From Actibacterium atlanticum (GTDB lineage Bacteria > Pseudomonadota > Alphaproteobacteria > Rhodobacterales > Rhodobacteraceae): DNA of 64,000 nt. Shown here in pieces: positions 8,511-18,282 of this stretch (positions within the stretch are counted from its first letter, which is position 1; each line of letters begins with the position of its first letter). The position numbers were made by a program, and so were the translations under genes. The notes beneath the pieces are model-generated. The model was not told the DNA's origin. It worked only from the letters and a program-made list of their open reading frames with translations, and ran no database searches. The stretch covers positions 1 to 64,000 of the forward strand of contig NZ_AQQY01000013.1 of the NCBI RefSeq assembly GCF_000671395.1. The letters run 5' to 3'.

Positions 8511-9638
8511 CTAATGCTTCAGCGCGATCAACCCGCCCGATTGCCGCTCGATCCGGCCATCCAGTTCAAGGTTCACCAATTCTGGCGTAACCTCGCCAGC
8601 GGGCCGTTTAAGATCGCGGATCAATTGGTCCTCAGCCATGGGCGAGGGGCCAAGCCGGTGCAATATCTGATCATGCAGCGCACGGGTCTGGACGCGCGGG
8701 CGTTCTGCGGGGCCTTCCGGCACCAGGGGCAACTCGGCCTGCGTCTGCGTGGCCGGACCGATGGCTTCGATGATGTCATCGATTCCGCGCACCAAAGTCG
8801 CGCCATCGCGGATCAACATGTTGCAGCCTCCGGCGCGGGCATCAAACGGGTGGCCGGGCACCACCAGCACCTCGCGCCCCTGATCCAGCGCGTTGCGTGC
8901 GGTGATCAGGCTGCCTGACCGCGCGGCGGCTTCAACCACCACCACGGCCCGCGCCATGCCCGAGATGATCCGGTTACGGCGGGGGAAATGGCGCGCTTGT
9001 GGCTGCAATCCGATGGGTTGTTCGGATATTAAAGCGCCGGATTTGGCTATTTCTTCGGTCAGGTCGGCGTTTTCGCGCGGGTAAACCACATCCACCCCAC
9101 CTGCCAGCACCGCGACCGTCCCACCGGGCAGCGAGGCCGAGTGACAGGCGGTATCAACCCCGCGGGCCAGCCCGGAAACGGTGACAAACCCCGCCTCAGA
9201 CAAGTCTGCGGCCAGTTTGCGCGCCATGCGTTGCCCCAAGGACGATGCATTGCGCGCCCCGACCAGCGCCACCATCGGACGGTGCAAAAGCGCCGTTTCG
9301 CCCCGCACCCAAACCAGCGGCGGCGCATCGGATATATCACGCAGGGCCGGGGGGTAGTCGGGGCAGGCGCAGCTGATCAGCCTTGCCCCGACACGCCTGC
9401 CTGCCTGCAACTCGCGCTGCGCAGAGACGGCATCACAAACCTGATAGCCTTTGACACCGGCGGCGCGGGCAATCTCTGGCAGCTCCTCCAACGCCGAGTG
9501 CGCATCGCCATGTTCATCCATCAGCCTGTGGAAAGTCACCGCCCCTACGCGGCGCGAGCGAATGAGGCGAAGCCATGCCACCAGGGTGTCTTCCCTGTCG
9601 GGTGGTGCGAGGGGGGGAAAGGAAGAATTCAGATCCAC
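8511..9638 (-). CDS. dprA: DNA-processing protein A (DprA/Smf)
   Basis: 375 residues, with a GTG start at 9638. The central Rossmann-like domain carries the conserved GARNASSLG and GLARGVDTACH motifs (about residues 125-165), then GSLITARNALDQGREVLVVPG. The C-terminal winged helix (residues about 310-370) is the DprA WH domain. DprA loads RecA on incoming single-stranded DNA during transformation. In Rhodobacterales it is also needed in recipients of gene transfer agent DNA. It lies directly upstream of topA in the same direction, with 180 bp between. Start choice is moderately certain; an ATG is not available nearby. Confidence 0.93.
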   Translation of the reverse strand: MDLNSSFPPLAPPDREDTLVAWLRLIRSRRVGAVTFHRLMDEHGDAHSALEELPEIARAAGVKGYQVCDAVSAQRELQAGRRVGARLISCACPDYPPALRDISDAPPLVWVRGETALLHRPMVALVGARNASSLGQRMARKLAADLSEAGFVTVSGLARGVDTACHSASLPGGTVAVLAGGVDVVYPRENADLTEEIAKSGALISEQPIGLQPQARHFPRRNRIISGMARAVVVVEAAARSGSLITARNALDQGREVLVVPGHPFDARAGGCNMLIRDGATLVRGIDDIIEAIGPATQTQAELPLVPEGPAERPRVQTRALHDQILHRLGPSPMAEDQLIRDLKRPAGEVTPELVNLELDGRIERQSGGLIALKH

Positions 9639-9725
9639 CGGTTACAAAGCTCCGCTCATTACACCCTTACGATTCCCCATCAGGGTTAACGAGGTGTGAA
9701 CGTTGCTCGTAAAAGGTGAAAAATA

Positions 9726-11147
9726 TCAGGTGGCCGAGCCCCCGACGGTCAGTCCTCCGATCATCAGCGTGGGCTGGCCCACGCCGACCGGCACCCATTG
9801 CCCCGCCTTGCCGCAGTTCCCAATGCCGGGGTCCAGCGCCATGTCGTTGCCGATGGCACGAATCTGCTGCATTGCCGTGGCGCCATCGCCGATCAGGGTC
9901 GCGCCTTTGACCGGCGCACCGACTTTGCCGTTTTCCACGCGGTATGCTTCGGTGCAGGAAAACACGAACTTGCCATTGGTGATATCAACCTGCCCGCCGC
10001 CAAAGCCAACCGCGTAAATCCCGTCCTTCAGATCGGCGACGATGTCCCCCGGCGCGGTGTCGCCGCCCAACATATAGGTGTTGGTCATGCGCGGCATCGG
10101 CGCATGGGCATAGCTTTCGCGGCGCCCGTTGCCGGTGGGGGCCACATCCATCAGGCGCGCGTTCTGGCGATCCTGCATATAGCCCACAAGAATCCCGTCC
10201 TCGATCAGGACGTTTTTGGCCGACGGCGTGCCTTCATCATCAAAGGTGATCGAGCCGCGCCGATCCGGAATCGTGCCGTCATCCAGCACCGTCACCCCCT
10301 TAGAGGCGACCCGTTCACCAACCAGCCCGGAAAACGCCGAACTTCCCTTGCGGTTGAAATCCCCCTCTAACCCGTGGCCGACAGCTTCGTGCAACAGGAT
10401 GCCGGGCCAACCGGCGCCAAGGACCACGTCCATAACCCCTGCCGGGGCCGGGGTGGCATCCAGATTCACCAACGCGATGCGCAGCGCTTCGCGCACTTCG
10501 CCCTGCCAATGATCGGGTTGCATCATGGCCGCCAATCCGGCGCGCCCGCCGCCACCCGCGCGGCCGCTTTCACGTCGACCGTCCTTTTCGACAATCACCG
10601 ATACATGCAGCTGCGACATCGGGCGGGTATCATTCAGCAACTGGCCATCGGGACGCAGGATGAAGACTTCTTGCAACGAGGCCGAGATACTGGCCGACAC
10701 CTGCACCACGCGCGGGTCAAGGGCGCGGGCAAACGCGTCGATCTCGCGCAGCAGTTCGATCTTTACCGGAAAGGCGGCTTCTTCGATCGGGTCGGCGTCA
10801 GAATAGAGCCGGCGATTCGTGGGTTGCGGGCCGGGTGCCATCACGCCGCCGCCATCGCCAACGGCCAGACGGACCGTCGCACTGGCGCGCTCCAGGGCGC
10901 CGTGGCTGATTTCGGATGAATGGGCGTAACCGGCGGTTTCCCCCCGCACGGCGCGCAGACCGATTCCCTCCAGCGCGTCATAGCTGGCATTGCGGATTCG
11001 ACCATCGTCGTAGAGCACGTCCTCTGAGCGACGACGTTCCAGAAACAGCTCCCCGTCATCGGCACCTGCGGCAGCATGTCGCAGGGTATTAAGGGCCTTT
11101 TCAAGGTCCAGGCAGTCATTAAAGGGGCTGAAAGGACGTTCGGGCAT
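9726..11147 (-). CDS. tldD: Metalloprotease TldD
   Basis: 473 residues from the ATG at 11147, which has AGGAAA seven bases upstream; an in-frame ATG 36 bp further upstream is possible but lacks a site. The zinc-binding motif HEAVGHGLE sits in the middle of the protein, in the typical LLHEAVGH context. The glycine-rich PRMTNTYM and GGQVD stretches toward the C-terminus match the family. TldD works with TldE/PmbA to trim peptides such as microcin precursors and the CcdA antitoxin. The partner is not in this window. It is divergent from the ctaC cluster across 168 bp. Confidence 0.94.
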   Translation of the reverse strand: MPERPFSPFNDCLDLEKALNTLRHAAAGADDGELFLERRRSEDVLYDDGRIRNASYDALEGIGLRAVRGETAGYAHSSEISHGALERASATVRLAVGDGGGVMAPGPQPTNRRLYSDADPIEEAAFPVKIELLREIDAFARALDPRVVQVSASISASLQEVFILRPDGQLLNDTRPMSQLHVSVIVEKDGRRESGRAGGGGRAGLAAMMQPDHWQGEVREALRIALVNLDATPAPAGVMDVVLGAGWPGILLHEAVGHGLEGDFNRKGSSAFSGLVGERVASKGVTVLDDGTIPDRRGSITFDDEGTPSAKNVLIEDGILVGYMQDRQNARLMDVAPTGNGRRESYAHAPMPRMTNTYMLGGDTAPGDIVADLKDGIYAVGFGGGQVDITNGKFVFSCTEAYRVENGKVGAPVKGATLIGDGATAMQQIRAIGNDMALDPGIGNCGKAGQWVPVGVGQPTLMIGGLTVGGSAT

Positions 11148-11315
11148 TTGCAATTTCCTGAATGTGTCTTTGACGTGGGTCAAGTTGCGACGTTAACACA
11201 CAACATGCGCTTGTCTTGGTTCGCCCAATATGGTTTTTGAGGGCAGGGAAAACAACGGCATTCCGTCCGGGGGTGCCGTTTGGCGGTTTTTGCCGCATAC
11301 TGATAGGGAGAAACC

Positions 11316-12209
11316 ATGCGGATTTCGACATCGCTCTCCGGCCTCACGGCCGCTTTTGCTGCAACCATTTCCACCTCTGCGGCTTTCGCGCAGGACGGTC
11401 TGGAAATCATCGGGCAGCCGTCGCCGGGGGAGCTGGGATTTCAACCGGCCGCAACCGAGCTTGCACGCGATATTCAGGGGCTGGATCACTTCCTGCTCTA
11501 TATCATCACCGTGATCAGCGTCTTCGTCGCTGGATTGATGCTGTATGTGTTCGTGCGTCACAACAAACGTTCGAACCCCACACCTGCGACCTTCACACAT
11601 AACTCGCCGCTGGAAGTGGCATGGACGATCGTTCCGATTGTCGTGCTGGTTGTCATCGGCGCTTTCTCGCTGCCGGTTCTGTTCAAGCAGCTGGAAATTC
11701 CTGAGGCCGACGTGACCGTCAAGATCACCGGTTATCAGTGGTACTGGGGCTATGAATATCCTGACCACGAATTCCAGTTCGACAGCTACATGATCGGCGC
11801 TGATGAAGGCTTCGTTTACAACGATGCCGTTGAACAGCAACTGGCCGAGGCTGGCTATACCAAGGACCAGTGGCTGCTGGCCACCGACACCGCAATGGTT
11901 GTGCCGACCGGCAAAAACGTTGTGATCCAGGTGACCGCTGCTGACGTGATCCACGCCTGGACCATCCCTGCCTTTGGCGTGAAGCAAGACGCCGTTCCGG
12001 GCCGTCTGGCTGAACTGTGGTTCAACGTCGACGAAGGCAAAGAAGGCATCTACTTCGGCCAGTGTTCGGAACTGTGCGGCCAAGCCCACACCTATATGCC
12101 GATCACCGTTAAGGCGGTTACTCAGGAAGAGTACGAAGCCTGGCTGGAAACCGCCAAAGAAGAGTACGCCGGCGCGCCGGCTGACCTTCAGGTCGCTTCG
12201 GCTGACTAA
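11316..12209 (+). CDS. ctaC: Cytochrome c oxidase subunit II
   Basis: 297 residues. Signal peptide about residues 1-25, two membrane helices (about 58-80 and 102-123), then a periplasmic cupredoxin domain. All CuA ligands are present: H213, C250, E252 (backbone carbonyl), C254, H258 and M261 in GQCSELCGQAHTYM; the aromatic patch YQWYWGYEY for electron entry is also intact. It takes electrons from cytochrome c into the aa3-type oxidase. First gene of the ctaC-ctaB-orf-ctaG-ctaE-surf1 cluster; the catalytic subunit I gene is not here, which is common in this group. The acidic C-terminal extension after residue 275 is typical of Rhodobacter-like sequences. Confidence 0.97.
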   Translation: MRISTSLSGLTAAFAATISTSAAFAQDGLEIIGQPSPGELGFQPAATELARDIQGLDHFLLYIITVISVFVAGLMLYVFVRHNKRSNPTPATFTHNSPLEVAWTIVPIVVLVVIGAFSLPVLFKQLEIPEADVTVKITGYQWYWGYEYPDHEFQFDSYMIGADEGFVYNDAVEQQLAEAGYTKDQWLLATDTAMVVPTGKNVVIQVTAADVIHAWTIPAFGVKQDAVPGRLAELWFNVDEGKEGIYFGQCSELCGQAHTYMPITVKAVTQEEYEAWLETAKEEYAGAPADLQVASAD

Positions 12210-12266
12210 CGTTACAGGTAAGGGCTGGCGCCCAAGCGTCGGCCCTACCCAAAACGCGAGGACCGC

Positions 12267-13217
12267 ATGACAGACACCACCGCAGCATTCGAACGCACGA
12301 CGGCCACCACCGGAGAGGCAAGCTTTGGCGATTTCATCGCGCTGCTGAAACCCCGCGTGATGTCATTGGTGGTGTTCACCGCGCTGGCCGGTCTGGCTGT
12401 GGCGCCCGGGTCTGTGCACCCGTTTGTCGCTTTCGTGTCGATCCTGTGCATCGCCATCGGTGGCGGCGCATCCGGCGCGCTGAACATGTGGTGGGATGCG
12501 GATATCGACCGCATCATGAAACGCACCCAGAACCGGCCGATCCCGGCAGGTAAGGTTTCACCGCAAGAAGCCTTGGGCTTTGGTCTGGCCCTGTCTGGAT
12601 TTGCCGTGGTGATGCTGGGCCTTGCCGCCAACTGGGCCGCAGCGGGCCTGCTGGCCTTTACGATCTTCTTCTATGTCGTGATCTATTCGATGTGGCTGAA
12701 ACGCTCGACCCCTCAGAACATCGTGATCGGTGGCGCCGCGGGTGCCTTCCCGCCGATGATCGGTTGGGCGGTTGTGACGGGCGATGTGGCCAGCGTTGAA
12801 AGCGTGCTGATGTTTGCGCTGATCTTCATGTGGACGCCGCCGCACTTCTGGTCGCTGGCGCTGTTCATGAAGGAAGACTATTCCAATGCGGGCGTGCCGA
12901 TGCTGACCGTGACCCACGGCCGCAAATCGACCCGCACCCATATTCTGGTTTACACCCTGTTGCTGGCCCCGATGGCGCTGGCGATTGCCGCAACCTCAAT
13001 CGGCGGGCCGATCTATCTGATCGCCTCGGGCGTTTTGAACGCCATGTTCGTGCGCAAGGCCTTTGCCCTGTGGCGCCGCCCCGAGGAAGACGCGCAGGCC
13101 GACAAATACGCCGCCGAGAAAAAGTTCTTCAAGTTCTCGCTGATCTACCTGTTCCTGCACTTCGTTGCCCTGATGGCGCAGGCCGGTCTGGCCCCCTTCG
13201 GATTGGGAGGCTGGTAA
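12267..13217 (+). CDS. ctaB: Protoheme IX farnesyltransferase (heme O synthase)
   Basis: 316 residues, multi-pass UbiA-family prenyltransferase. The first Asp-rich prenyl diphosphate motif is in NMWWDADIDRIMKRTQNRP, the second in the loop HGRKSTR. Seven to nine hydrophobic helices follow. It attaches a farnesyl group to heme b to make heme O, the precursor of the heme A used by the aa3 oxidase. It lies between ctaC and ctaG, the standard place, and ends 1 nt before the next small gene starts. Confidence 0.96.
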   Translation: MTDTTAAFERTTATTGEASFGDFIALLKPRVMSLVVFTALAGLAVAPGSVHPFVAFVSILCIAIGGGASGALNMWWDADIDRIMKRTQNRPIPAGKVSPQEALGFGLALSGFAVVMLGLAANWAAAGLLAFTIFFYVVIYSMWLKRSTPQNIVIGGAAGAFPPMIGWAVVTGDVASVESVLMFALIFMWTPPHFWSLALFMKEDYSNAGVPMLTVTHGRKSTRTHILVYTLLLAPMALAIAATSIGGPIYLIASGVLNAMFVRKAFALWRRPEEDAQADKYAAEKKFFKFSLIYLFLHFVALMAQAGLAPFGLGGW

Positions 13218-13218
13218 G

Positions 13219-13410
13219 ATGGCGTTCAAAGAAGATCACGAACTGCACAAACGCCGCTTTGGCCGGAACATGGGCCTTTTGGCCGTGTTGCTGACCTTTG
13301 TCGGGATCGTGTTTGGCCTGACCATTGTCAAAGTCTCCAATGGCGAAAGCATCGAAGGCTTTGACCACACGGTGCGCTATTCGCTGGAACCCAAGGAGGG
13401 CAGCCAATGA
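13219..13410 (+). CDS. Small single-pass membrane protein of the cta cluster (CoxF-like)
   Basis: 63 residues: a charged N-terminus with MAFKEDHELHKRRFGRN, one membrane helix (about 18-38), and a short C-terminal tail. Small proteins of this kind sit between ctaB and ctaG in many alphaproteobacteria and are annotated as CoxF or cytochrome oxidase assembly proteins; their biochemical job is not well known to me. Its stop overlaps the ctaG start (ATGA), so translation is coupled to the copper chaperone. Position is the main evidence. Confidence 0.8.
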   Translation: MAFKEDHELHKRRFGRNMGLLAVLLTFVGIVFGLTIVKVSNGESIEGFDHTVRYSLEPKEGSQ

Positions 13411-14000
13411 CGGCGCAGGCCCCCAAGACTCGCAAGACAGTCATCCAGCTGGTCTCGGTCGTGGTGTTCATGGGCGCGATGGCCTGGGCCGCGGTACCGT
13501 TTTACAACTGGTTCTGCGCGGTCACCGGCTTTGGTGGTGTAACCGTCACCGCCGAAGAAGGCTCGGACGTGATTCTGGACGAAACCATCACCATTCGGTT
13601 TGATGCGTCCAAGGCCGCCAAGTTCCCGTGGGAGTTCAAACCCGTCGCCCGCACCATGGAAGTGCGGCTGGGCGAAACCGGGCTGGCCTTCTATGAAGCC
13701 TACAACCCAACGGATGAACCCGTCGCCGGCAGCGCCAGCTACAACGTCGCGCCTTTCTCGGCAGGGGGCTATTTCACCAAGATCGACTGTTTCTGTTTCG
13801 AAATGCAGGTGCTGGAACCCGGCGAGCGGGTGATGATGCCGGTGACCTTCTATGTGGATCCTGAAATTCTGGAACACCGCGAAGCGAAATACGTACACAC
13901 GATCACACTTAGTTACACCTTTCATCGGGCAGATTTGCCCGAGGACTATCAAACACAAGCAGCGCTGGATTTGGGAAAGTCCAGCGTTCAGACACAGTGA
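13407..14000 (+). CDS. ctaG: Cytochrome c oxidase assembly protein CtaG (Cox11)
   Basis: 197 residues. One N-terminal membrane helix (about 12-30) followed by the conserved VPFYNWFCAVTGFGG segment and a periplasmic Cox11 domain. The copper-binding pair C128/C130 is in the signature CFCFEMQVLEPGE; a third conserved Cys is C37. It delivers copper to the CuB site of subunit I. Start overlaps the previous gene by 4 nt; ctaE follows after 30 bp. Confidence 0.96.
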   Translation: MTAQAPKTRKTVIQLVSVVVFMGAMAWAAVPFYNWFCAVTGFGGVTVTAEEGSDVILDETITIRFDASKAAKFPWEFKPVARTMEVRLGETGLAFYEAYNPTDEPVAGSASYNVAPFSAGGYFTKIDCFCFEMQVLEPGERVMMPVTFYVDPEILEHREAKYVHTITLSYTFHRADLPEDYQTQAALDLGKSSVQTQ

Positions 14001-14030
14001 CCACGGTCATAACGAGGGAGGCCAAGACGC

Positions 14031-14864
14031 ATGGCTCATGAGAAAAACCACGACTATCACATCATAAACCCCTCCATCTGGCCCTTCGTCGGCGCGATCG
14101 CGGGTTTTGCCATGTTGCTTGGCGCCGTCGTCTTTATGACCGGCGAGGCCACCTTTCTGTTTGGCACCATCACCGTCAGCGGCCCGTGGCTGTTCTTTGC
14201 CGGGCTGATCGGCGTTCTGTACGTCATGTTCACATGGTGGTCGGATGTTGTCGCTGAAAGCAACTCGGGCGATCACACACCGGTTGTCCGCATCGGCCTG
14301 CGCTACGGCTTTGTGCTGTTCATCATGTCCGAAGTGATGTTCTTTGCCGCCTGGTTCTGGAGCTTCTTCAAACACGCTATCTATCCGATGGGTCCCGACA
14401 GCCCCAAAGTGGACGGCGTCTGGCCGCCGGCTGGTATCGAAACCTTTGATCCCTGGCACCTGCCGCTGATCAACACGCTGATCCTGCTGTGCTCGGGCGC
14501 TGCGGCCACTTGGGCCCACCACGCGCTGGTGCATGAAAACAACCGCAAAGACATGCGTAACGGCCTGATCCTTGCCGTCGCTCTGGGCCTGATCTTCACC
14601 TACTTCCAGGCCTATGAATACAGCCACGCGGCCTTTGGCTTCTCGGGCAACATCTATGGCGCCAACTTCTTCATGGCCACGGGCTTCCACGGGGCGCACG
14701 TGATCATCGGTACCATCTTCCTGTTCATCTGCCTGCTGCGCCTGCAGAAGGGCCACTTCACCCCCGAAAAGCACGTCGGGTTCGAGGCCGCTGCGTGGTA
14801 CTGGCACTTTGTGGATGTGGTCTGGCTGTTCCTGTTCGCCGCAGTTTACATCTGGGGCGGCTAA
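14031..14864 (+). CDS. ctaE: Cytochrome c oxidase subunit III
   Basis: 277 residues, seven hydrophobic helices. The conserved HDYHI(I)NPSIWP start, [11 protein letters not shown], and the C-terminal [16 protein letters not shown] are hallmarks of aa3-type subunit III. It stabilises the proton pathway and turnover of the oxidase. Located right after ctaG, with a GAGG ribosome-binding site about 10 nt upstream of the ATG. Confidence 0.97.
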   Translation: MAHEKNHDYHIINPSIWPFVGAIAGFAMLLGAVVFMTGEATFLFGTITVSGPWLFFAGLIGVLYVMFTWWSDVVAESNSGDHTPVVRIGLRYGFVLFIMSEVMFFAAWFWSFFKHAIYPMGPDSPKVDGVWPPAGIETFDPWHLPLINTLILLCSGAAATWAHHALVHENNRKDMRNGLILAVALGLIFTYFQAYEYSHAAFGFSGNIYGANFFMATGFHGAHVIIGTIFLFICLLRLQKGHFTPEKHVGFEAAAWYWHFVDVVWLFLFAAVYIWGG

Positions 14865-14950
14865 CAGCTTGCGCGCCTTGCGCGACTGCTGATACCAAAT
14901 CTTACGGGCGCGGGGGCAACCTCGCGCCTTTGTCTATCGAGGGGAATGAC

Positions 14951-15616
14951 ATGCGGCGCGCGATCTGGCCATTGCTGTTTGGTCTTTGGGGGGCTGGAAT
15001 CCTGATCTGGCTGGGCACGTGGCAGATGCAGCGGCTGGAATGGAAAGAGGCCGTACTGGCCGAGATTGACGCCCGCATCGGCGGCACGCCCATCGCCGTG
15101 CCCGCACAGCCCGACCCGGTCGCAGATCGCTTTCTGCCCGTCACCGCCACCGGCACGCTGGAACCCGGCGTGCTGGTTCTGGCCTCGGTCAAGCTGATCG
15201 GGGCAGGGCACCGCGTGGTCGATGTGCTTGATATGGGCGACCGCCGCGTGCTTTTGGATCGCGGCTTTTTGAAGCTGCAGGACCAGCCCGGCCCGCGCCC
15301 CGATCAGATCACCGTCACCGGCAATCTGCATTGGCCCGATGAGGTCGATGGCTACACCCCAGACCCCGATCTGGCCAACAACCTGTGGTTTGCCCGTGAC
15401 GTAGAACGGCTTGCCGCCCATCTGGGCACCGATCCGGTCCTGATCGTCGCCCGCACCATCACCCCCGCCGACCCGGTTTTGGCGCCGTTTCCCGTCAACA
15501 GCGCGGGCATCCCGAACGACCATTGGGAATATGCCGTCACCTGGTATTCGCTGGCGGTTGTCTGGCTGGGGATGACAGCGCTGCTCGTCTGGCGTATCAG
15601 GCGGGGAACCGACTAA
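14951..15616 (+). CDS. SURF1 family oxidase assembly protein
   Basis: 221 residues from the ATG at 14951, preceded by GAGGGG; the frame is open further upstream but overlaps ctaE. Two membrane helices at about residues 5-22 and 193-213 flank a periplasmic domain, the SURF1 plan, and the N-terminal WLGTWQMQRLEWK motif is characteristic. SURF1 proteins assist heme a insertion into subunit I. Its place after ctaE is usual in Rhodobacterales. Confidence 0.93.
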   Translation: MRRAIWPLLFGLWGAGILIWLGTWQMQRLEWKEAVLAEIDARIGGTPIAVPAQPDPVADRFLPVTATGTLEPGVLVLASVKLIGAGHRVVDVLDMGDRRVLLDRGFLKLQDQPGPRPDQITVTGNLHWPDEVDGYTPDPDLANNLWFARDVERLAAHLGTDPVLIVARTITPADPVLAPFPVNSAGIPNDHWEYAVTWYSLAVVWLGMTALLVWRIRRGTD

Positions 15617-15631
15617 AAGCGGAAGAATCTG

Positions 15632-17023
15632 ATGCGTTATGTATCCACCCGGGGGCAGGCCCCGGTTCTGAGTTTCGAAGAAGCCATGATGACCGGGCTG
15701 GCCCGCGATGGCGGGCTCTATGTGCCCGAAACCATCCCCCAGATCAGCACCGATGATATCGCCGCGCTGGCGGGCAAATCCTACGAAGAGATCGCCTTTA
15801 CCATCATGCGCCCCTTCATCGGCGACACCTTCACCGATGACGAATTCCGCGCCATCATCGCCCGCGCCTATGCAGGTTTCGGCCATGACGCCCGCGCGCC
15901 CTTGGTGCAACTGGACGACAACCACTTCCTGCTGGAACTGTTCCACGGCCCCACGCTGGCGTTCAAAGACTTCGCCATGCAGCTGATCGGCCAGCTGTTT
16001 CAGGCCTCGCTCAGCCGGTCGGGCAAACGGGTGACCATCGTGGGTGCCACCTCGGGCGACACCGGTTCCGCCGCGATCGAAGCCTTCCGCGGCCTGCCGA
16101 ACGTGGATGTGGTGATCCTGTTCCCGCATGGTCGTGTTTCCGAGGTTCAGCGCCGTCAGATGACAACCCCGTCCGAAGATAACGTCCACGCGCTGGCGCT
16201 GGATGGTGACTTTGATGATTGTCAGGCCCGCCTGAAAGACATGTTCAACCACTTCGAGTTCCGCGATAAAGTGGGGCTTGCCGGGGTGAACTCGATCAAC
16301 TGGGCGCGGGTTCTGGCGCAGGTGGTTTACTACTTCAGCTCGGCCGTCAGCCTTGGCGCGCCACACCGTAAGGTCTCTTTCACCGTGCCCACCGGCAACT
16401 TCGGCGACATTTTCGCCGGTTACATCGCCAAGCGCATGGGCCTGCCGATTGACCGCCTGATCGTCGCGACCAACCAAAACGACATTCTGCACCGCGCGCT
16501 TTCGGGGCAGGGCTATGTCACCAGCGGCGTGACGCCCTCGATCAGCCCGTCGATGGACATTCAGGTCAGCTCGAACTTTGAGCGCGCACTGTTTGACGCC
16601 TATGACCGCGACGGTGCCGCCGTGGCGCAGCTGATGGATGAACTCAAATCCGATGGCGGTTTCCAGATCAGCCAGGGCGCGATGCAGGTGCTGCAAGACC
16701 TGTTCGGCTCGGGCCGCGCCTCCGAAGACGAAACCTCGGCCACTATCACCGACATGCAGGCCCGCACCGGCGAGATTCTGTGCCCCCATTCCGCCGTCGC
16801 GGTGAAAGTTGCGCAAGAGCAGCCCAAAACTGCCACGCCAATGATCACTTTGGCCACCGCGCACCCGGCTAAGTTCCCCGCAGCGGTTGAAGCGGCCACC
16901 GGCATTCATCCGCCCCTTCCCAAGCGCATGGCTGATCTGTATGACCGATCAGAACGTGTCACCCGTGTTGCCAATGATCTGGCCGCGCTGGAGACCCTGA
17001 TTAACGAGAGGCGCCGCGCTTGA
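15632..17023 (+). CDS. thrC: Threonine synthase
   Basis: 463 residues. The PLP lysine is K112 in GPTLAFKDFAMQ; the SGDTGSAAIEAF phosphate-binding loop follows. N-terminal MRYVSTRGQAP is typical of the longer proteobacterial form. It converts O-phosphohomoserine to threonine and phosphate. It follows surf1 by 15 bp and overlaps the M16 peptidase start, an order common in the group. Together with lysC at 29-30 kb it belongs to the aspartate family pathway. Confidence 0.96.
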   Translation: MRYVSTRGQAPVLSFEEAMMTGLARDGGLYVPETIPQISTDDIAALAGKSYEEIAFTIMRPFIGDTFTDDEFRAIIARAYAGFGHDARAPLVQLDDNHFLLELFHGPTLAFKDFAMQLIGQLFQASLSRSGKRVTIVGATSGDTGSAAIEAFRGLPNVDVVILFPHGRVSEVQRRQMTTPSEDNVHALALDGDFDDCQARLKDMFNHFEFRDKVGLAGVNSINWARVLAQVVYYFSSAVSLGAPHRKVSFTVPTGNFGDIFAGYIAKRMGLPIDRLIVATNQNDILHRALSGQGYVTSGVTPSISPSMDIQVSSNFERALFDAYDRDGAAVAQLMDELKSDGGFQISQGAMQVLQDLFGSGRASEDETSATITDMQARTGEILCPHSAVAVKVAQEQPKTATPMITLATAHPAKFPAAVEAATGIHPPLPKRMADLYDRSERVTRVANDLAALETLINERRRA

Positions 17024-18282
17024 GCGTAGAACTACACCGGCTGGATAACGGCTTTCGCATCGTCACCGAGGCGATGCCCGGCATGAAATCCGCCGCCATT
17101 GGCATCTGGGTGACGGCAGGTGGCCGTCACGAGCGCCTTGAACAAAACGGCATCGCCCATTTCCTTGAGCACATGGCGTTCAAGGGCACGGCCCGACGCA
17201 GCGCCTTGCAGATCGCCGAAACGATTGAAGATGTGGGCGGCTATATCAACGCCTATACCTCGCGCGAGATGACGGCCTATTACGCTCGGGTTCTGGAAAC
17301 CGATGTGCCGCTGGCGCTGGATGTGATCTCGGACATCGTGCTGAACCCGGTGTTTGACCCGGCTGAAATAGAGGTCGAGCGCGGTGTGATCCTGCAGGAA
17401 ATCGGTCAGGCGATGGACACGCCCGACGATGTGATCTTTGACTGGCTGCAAGAGGCCGCCTTCCCCGAACAGGCCATCGGTCGCCCGATCCTTGGCCCGG
17501 CCGAACGGGTCAGCAGCTTTGACCGCGACGATCTGTTCAAGTTTGTGCGCGAACAATACGCGCCGGATCAGATGATCCTGTCGGTTGCGGGTGCGGTGGA
17601 CCACGAAGAAATCGTGCGCCTTTCTGAGGCAATCTTTGGTGGGCTGGCGCCCAGCAAGGGCGATGCTGCCACCCCGGCGCAGTTTGGCGGCGGCGAGCGG
17701 CGTGAAGAAAAAGCGCTGGAACAGGCCCATATCGCGATTGGCTTTGAAAGCCCGGGCTACCGTGACCCGGCGCGCTACGCCGCGCAGATTTTTGCCAGCA
17801 CTCTGGGGGGCGGGATGTCCTCGCGCCTGTTTCAGGAGATCCGCGAAAAGCGCGGGCTGTGCTACTCGATCTTTGCGCAGGCCGGGGCCTATGCCGATAC
17901 CGGCATGCTGACGATTTATGCCGGAACGTCGGGCGAAGAACTGCCCGCGCTGGCCGAATTGACCATGGACGAGCTGAAACGCGCCGCCCATGATATGACT
18001 CCGACCGAGGTTGCCCGCGCCCGCGCGCAGCTGAAGGCCGGTATGCTGATGGGGCTGGAAAGCCCGCTGTCGCGTGCTGAACGTCAGGCGCGTCTGGTCG
18101 CCACCTGGGACCGCGTGCCCGAGCTGGAAGAGACCATCGCCCGCATTGATGCGACCACCACGACAGATGTGTGCGACTTTGCCGGATCTCTGATCCTCAA
18201 GTCGCCCGCTGCGCTGGCGCTTTATGGCCCCGTCGCCAACGCGCCCGATCTGGCGGCGCTGCAAGGCAGGCTGGCTGCGTGA
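17020..18282 (+). CDS. M16 family zinc metallopeptidase (processing-peptidase-like)
   Basis: 420 residues with a TTG start at 17020 overlapping the thrC stop by 4 nt. The inverted zinc motif H47-F-L-E50-H51 (HFLEHMAFKGT) and the downstream Glu in EVERGVILQEI are intact, so the subunit should be active. The second half has the usual inactive M16 fold with GGMSSRLFQEIREKRGLCYS. It is close to the mitochondrial processing peptidase beta subunit. Its bacterial substrate is not known to me. Followed with a 1-nt overlap by an acetyltransferase gene. Confidence 0.93.
   Translation: MSVELHRLDNGFRIVTEAMPGMKSAAIGIWVTAGGRHERLEQNGIAHFLEHMAFKGTARRSALQIAETIEDVGGYINAYTSREMTAYYARVLETDVPLALDVISDIVLNPVFDPAEIEVERGVILQEIGQAMDTPDDVIFDWLQEAAFPEQAIGRPILGPAERVSSFDRDDLFKFVREQYAPDQMILSVAGAVDHEEIVRLSEAIFGGLAPSKGDAATPAQFGGGERREEKALEQAHIAIGFESPGYRDPARYAAQIFASTLGGGMSSRLFQEIREKRGLCYSIFAQAGAYADTGMLTIYAGTSGEELPALAELTMDELKRAAHDMTPTEVARARAQLKAGMLMGLESPLSRAERQARLVATWDRVPELEETIARIDATTTTDVCDFAGSLILKSPAALALYGPVANAPDLAALQGRLAA

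Noticed and set aside
14861-16909. Long open frame on the minus strand (682 codons)
   Set aside because: It lies opposite surf1 and thrC, which have full family motifs; the minus frame is low-complexity His/Arg/Gly-rich, an antisense shadow of high-GC coding DNA.
17032-18264. 410-codon minus-strand frame
   Set aside because: Exact antisense of the M16 peptidase; no recognisable domain.
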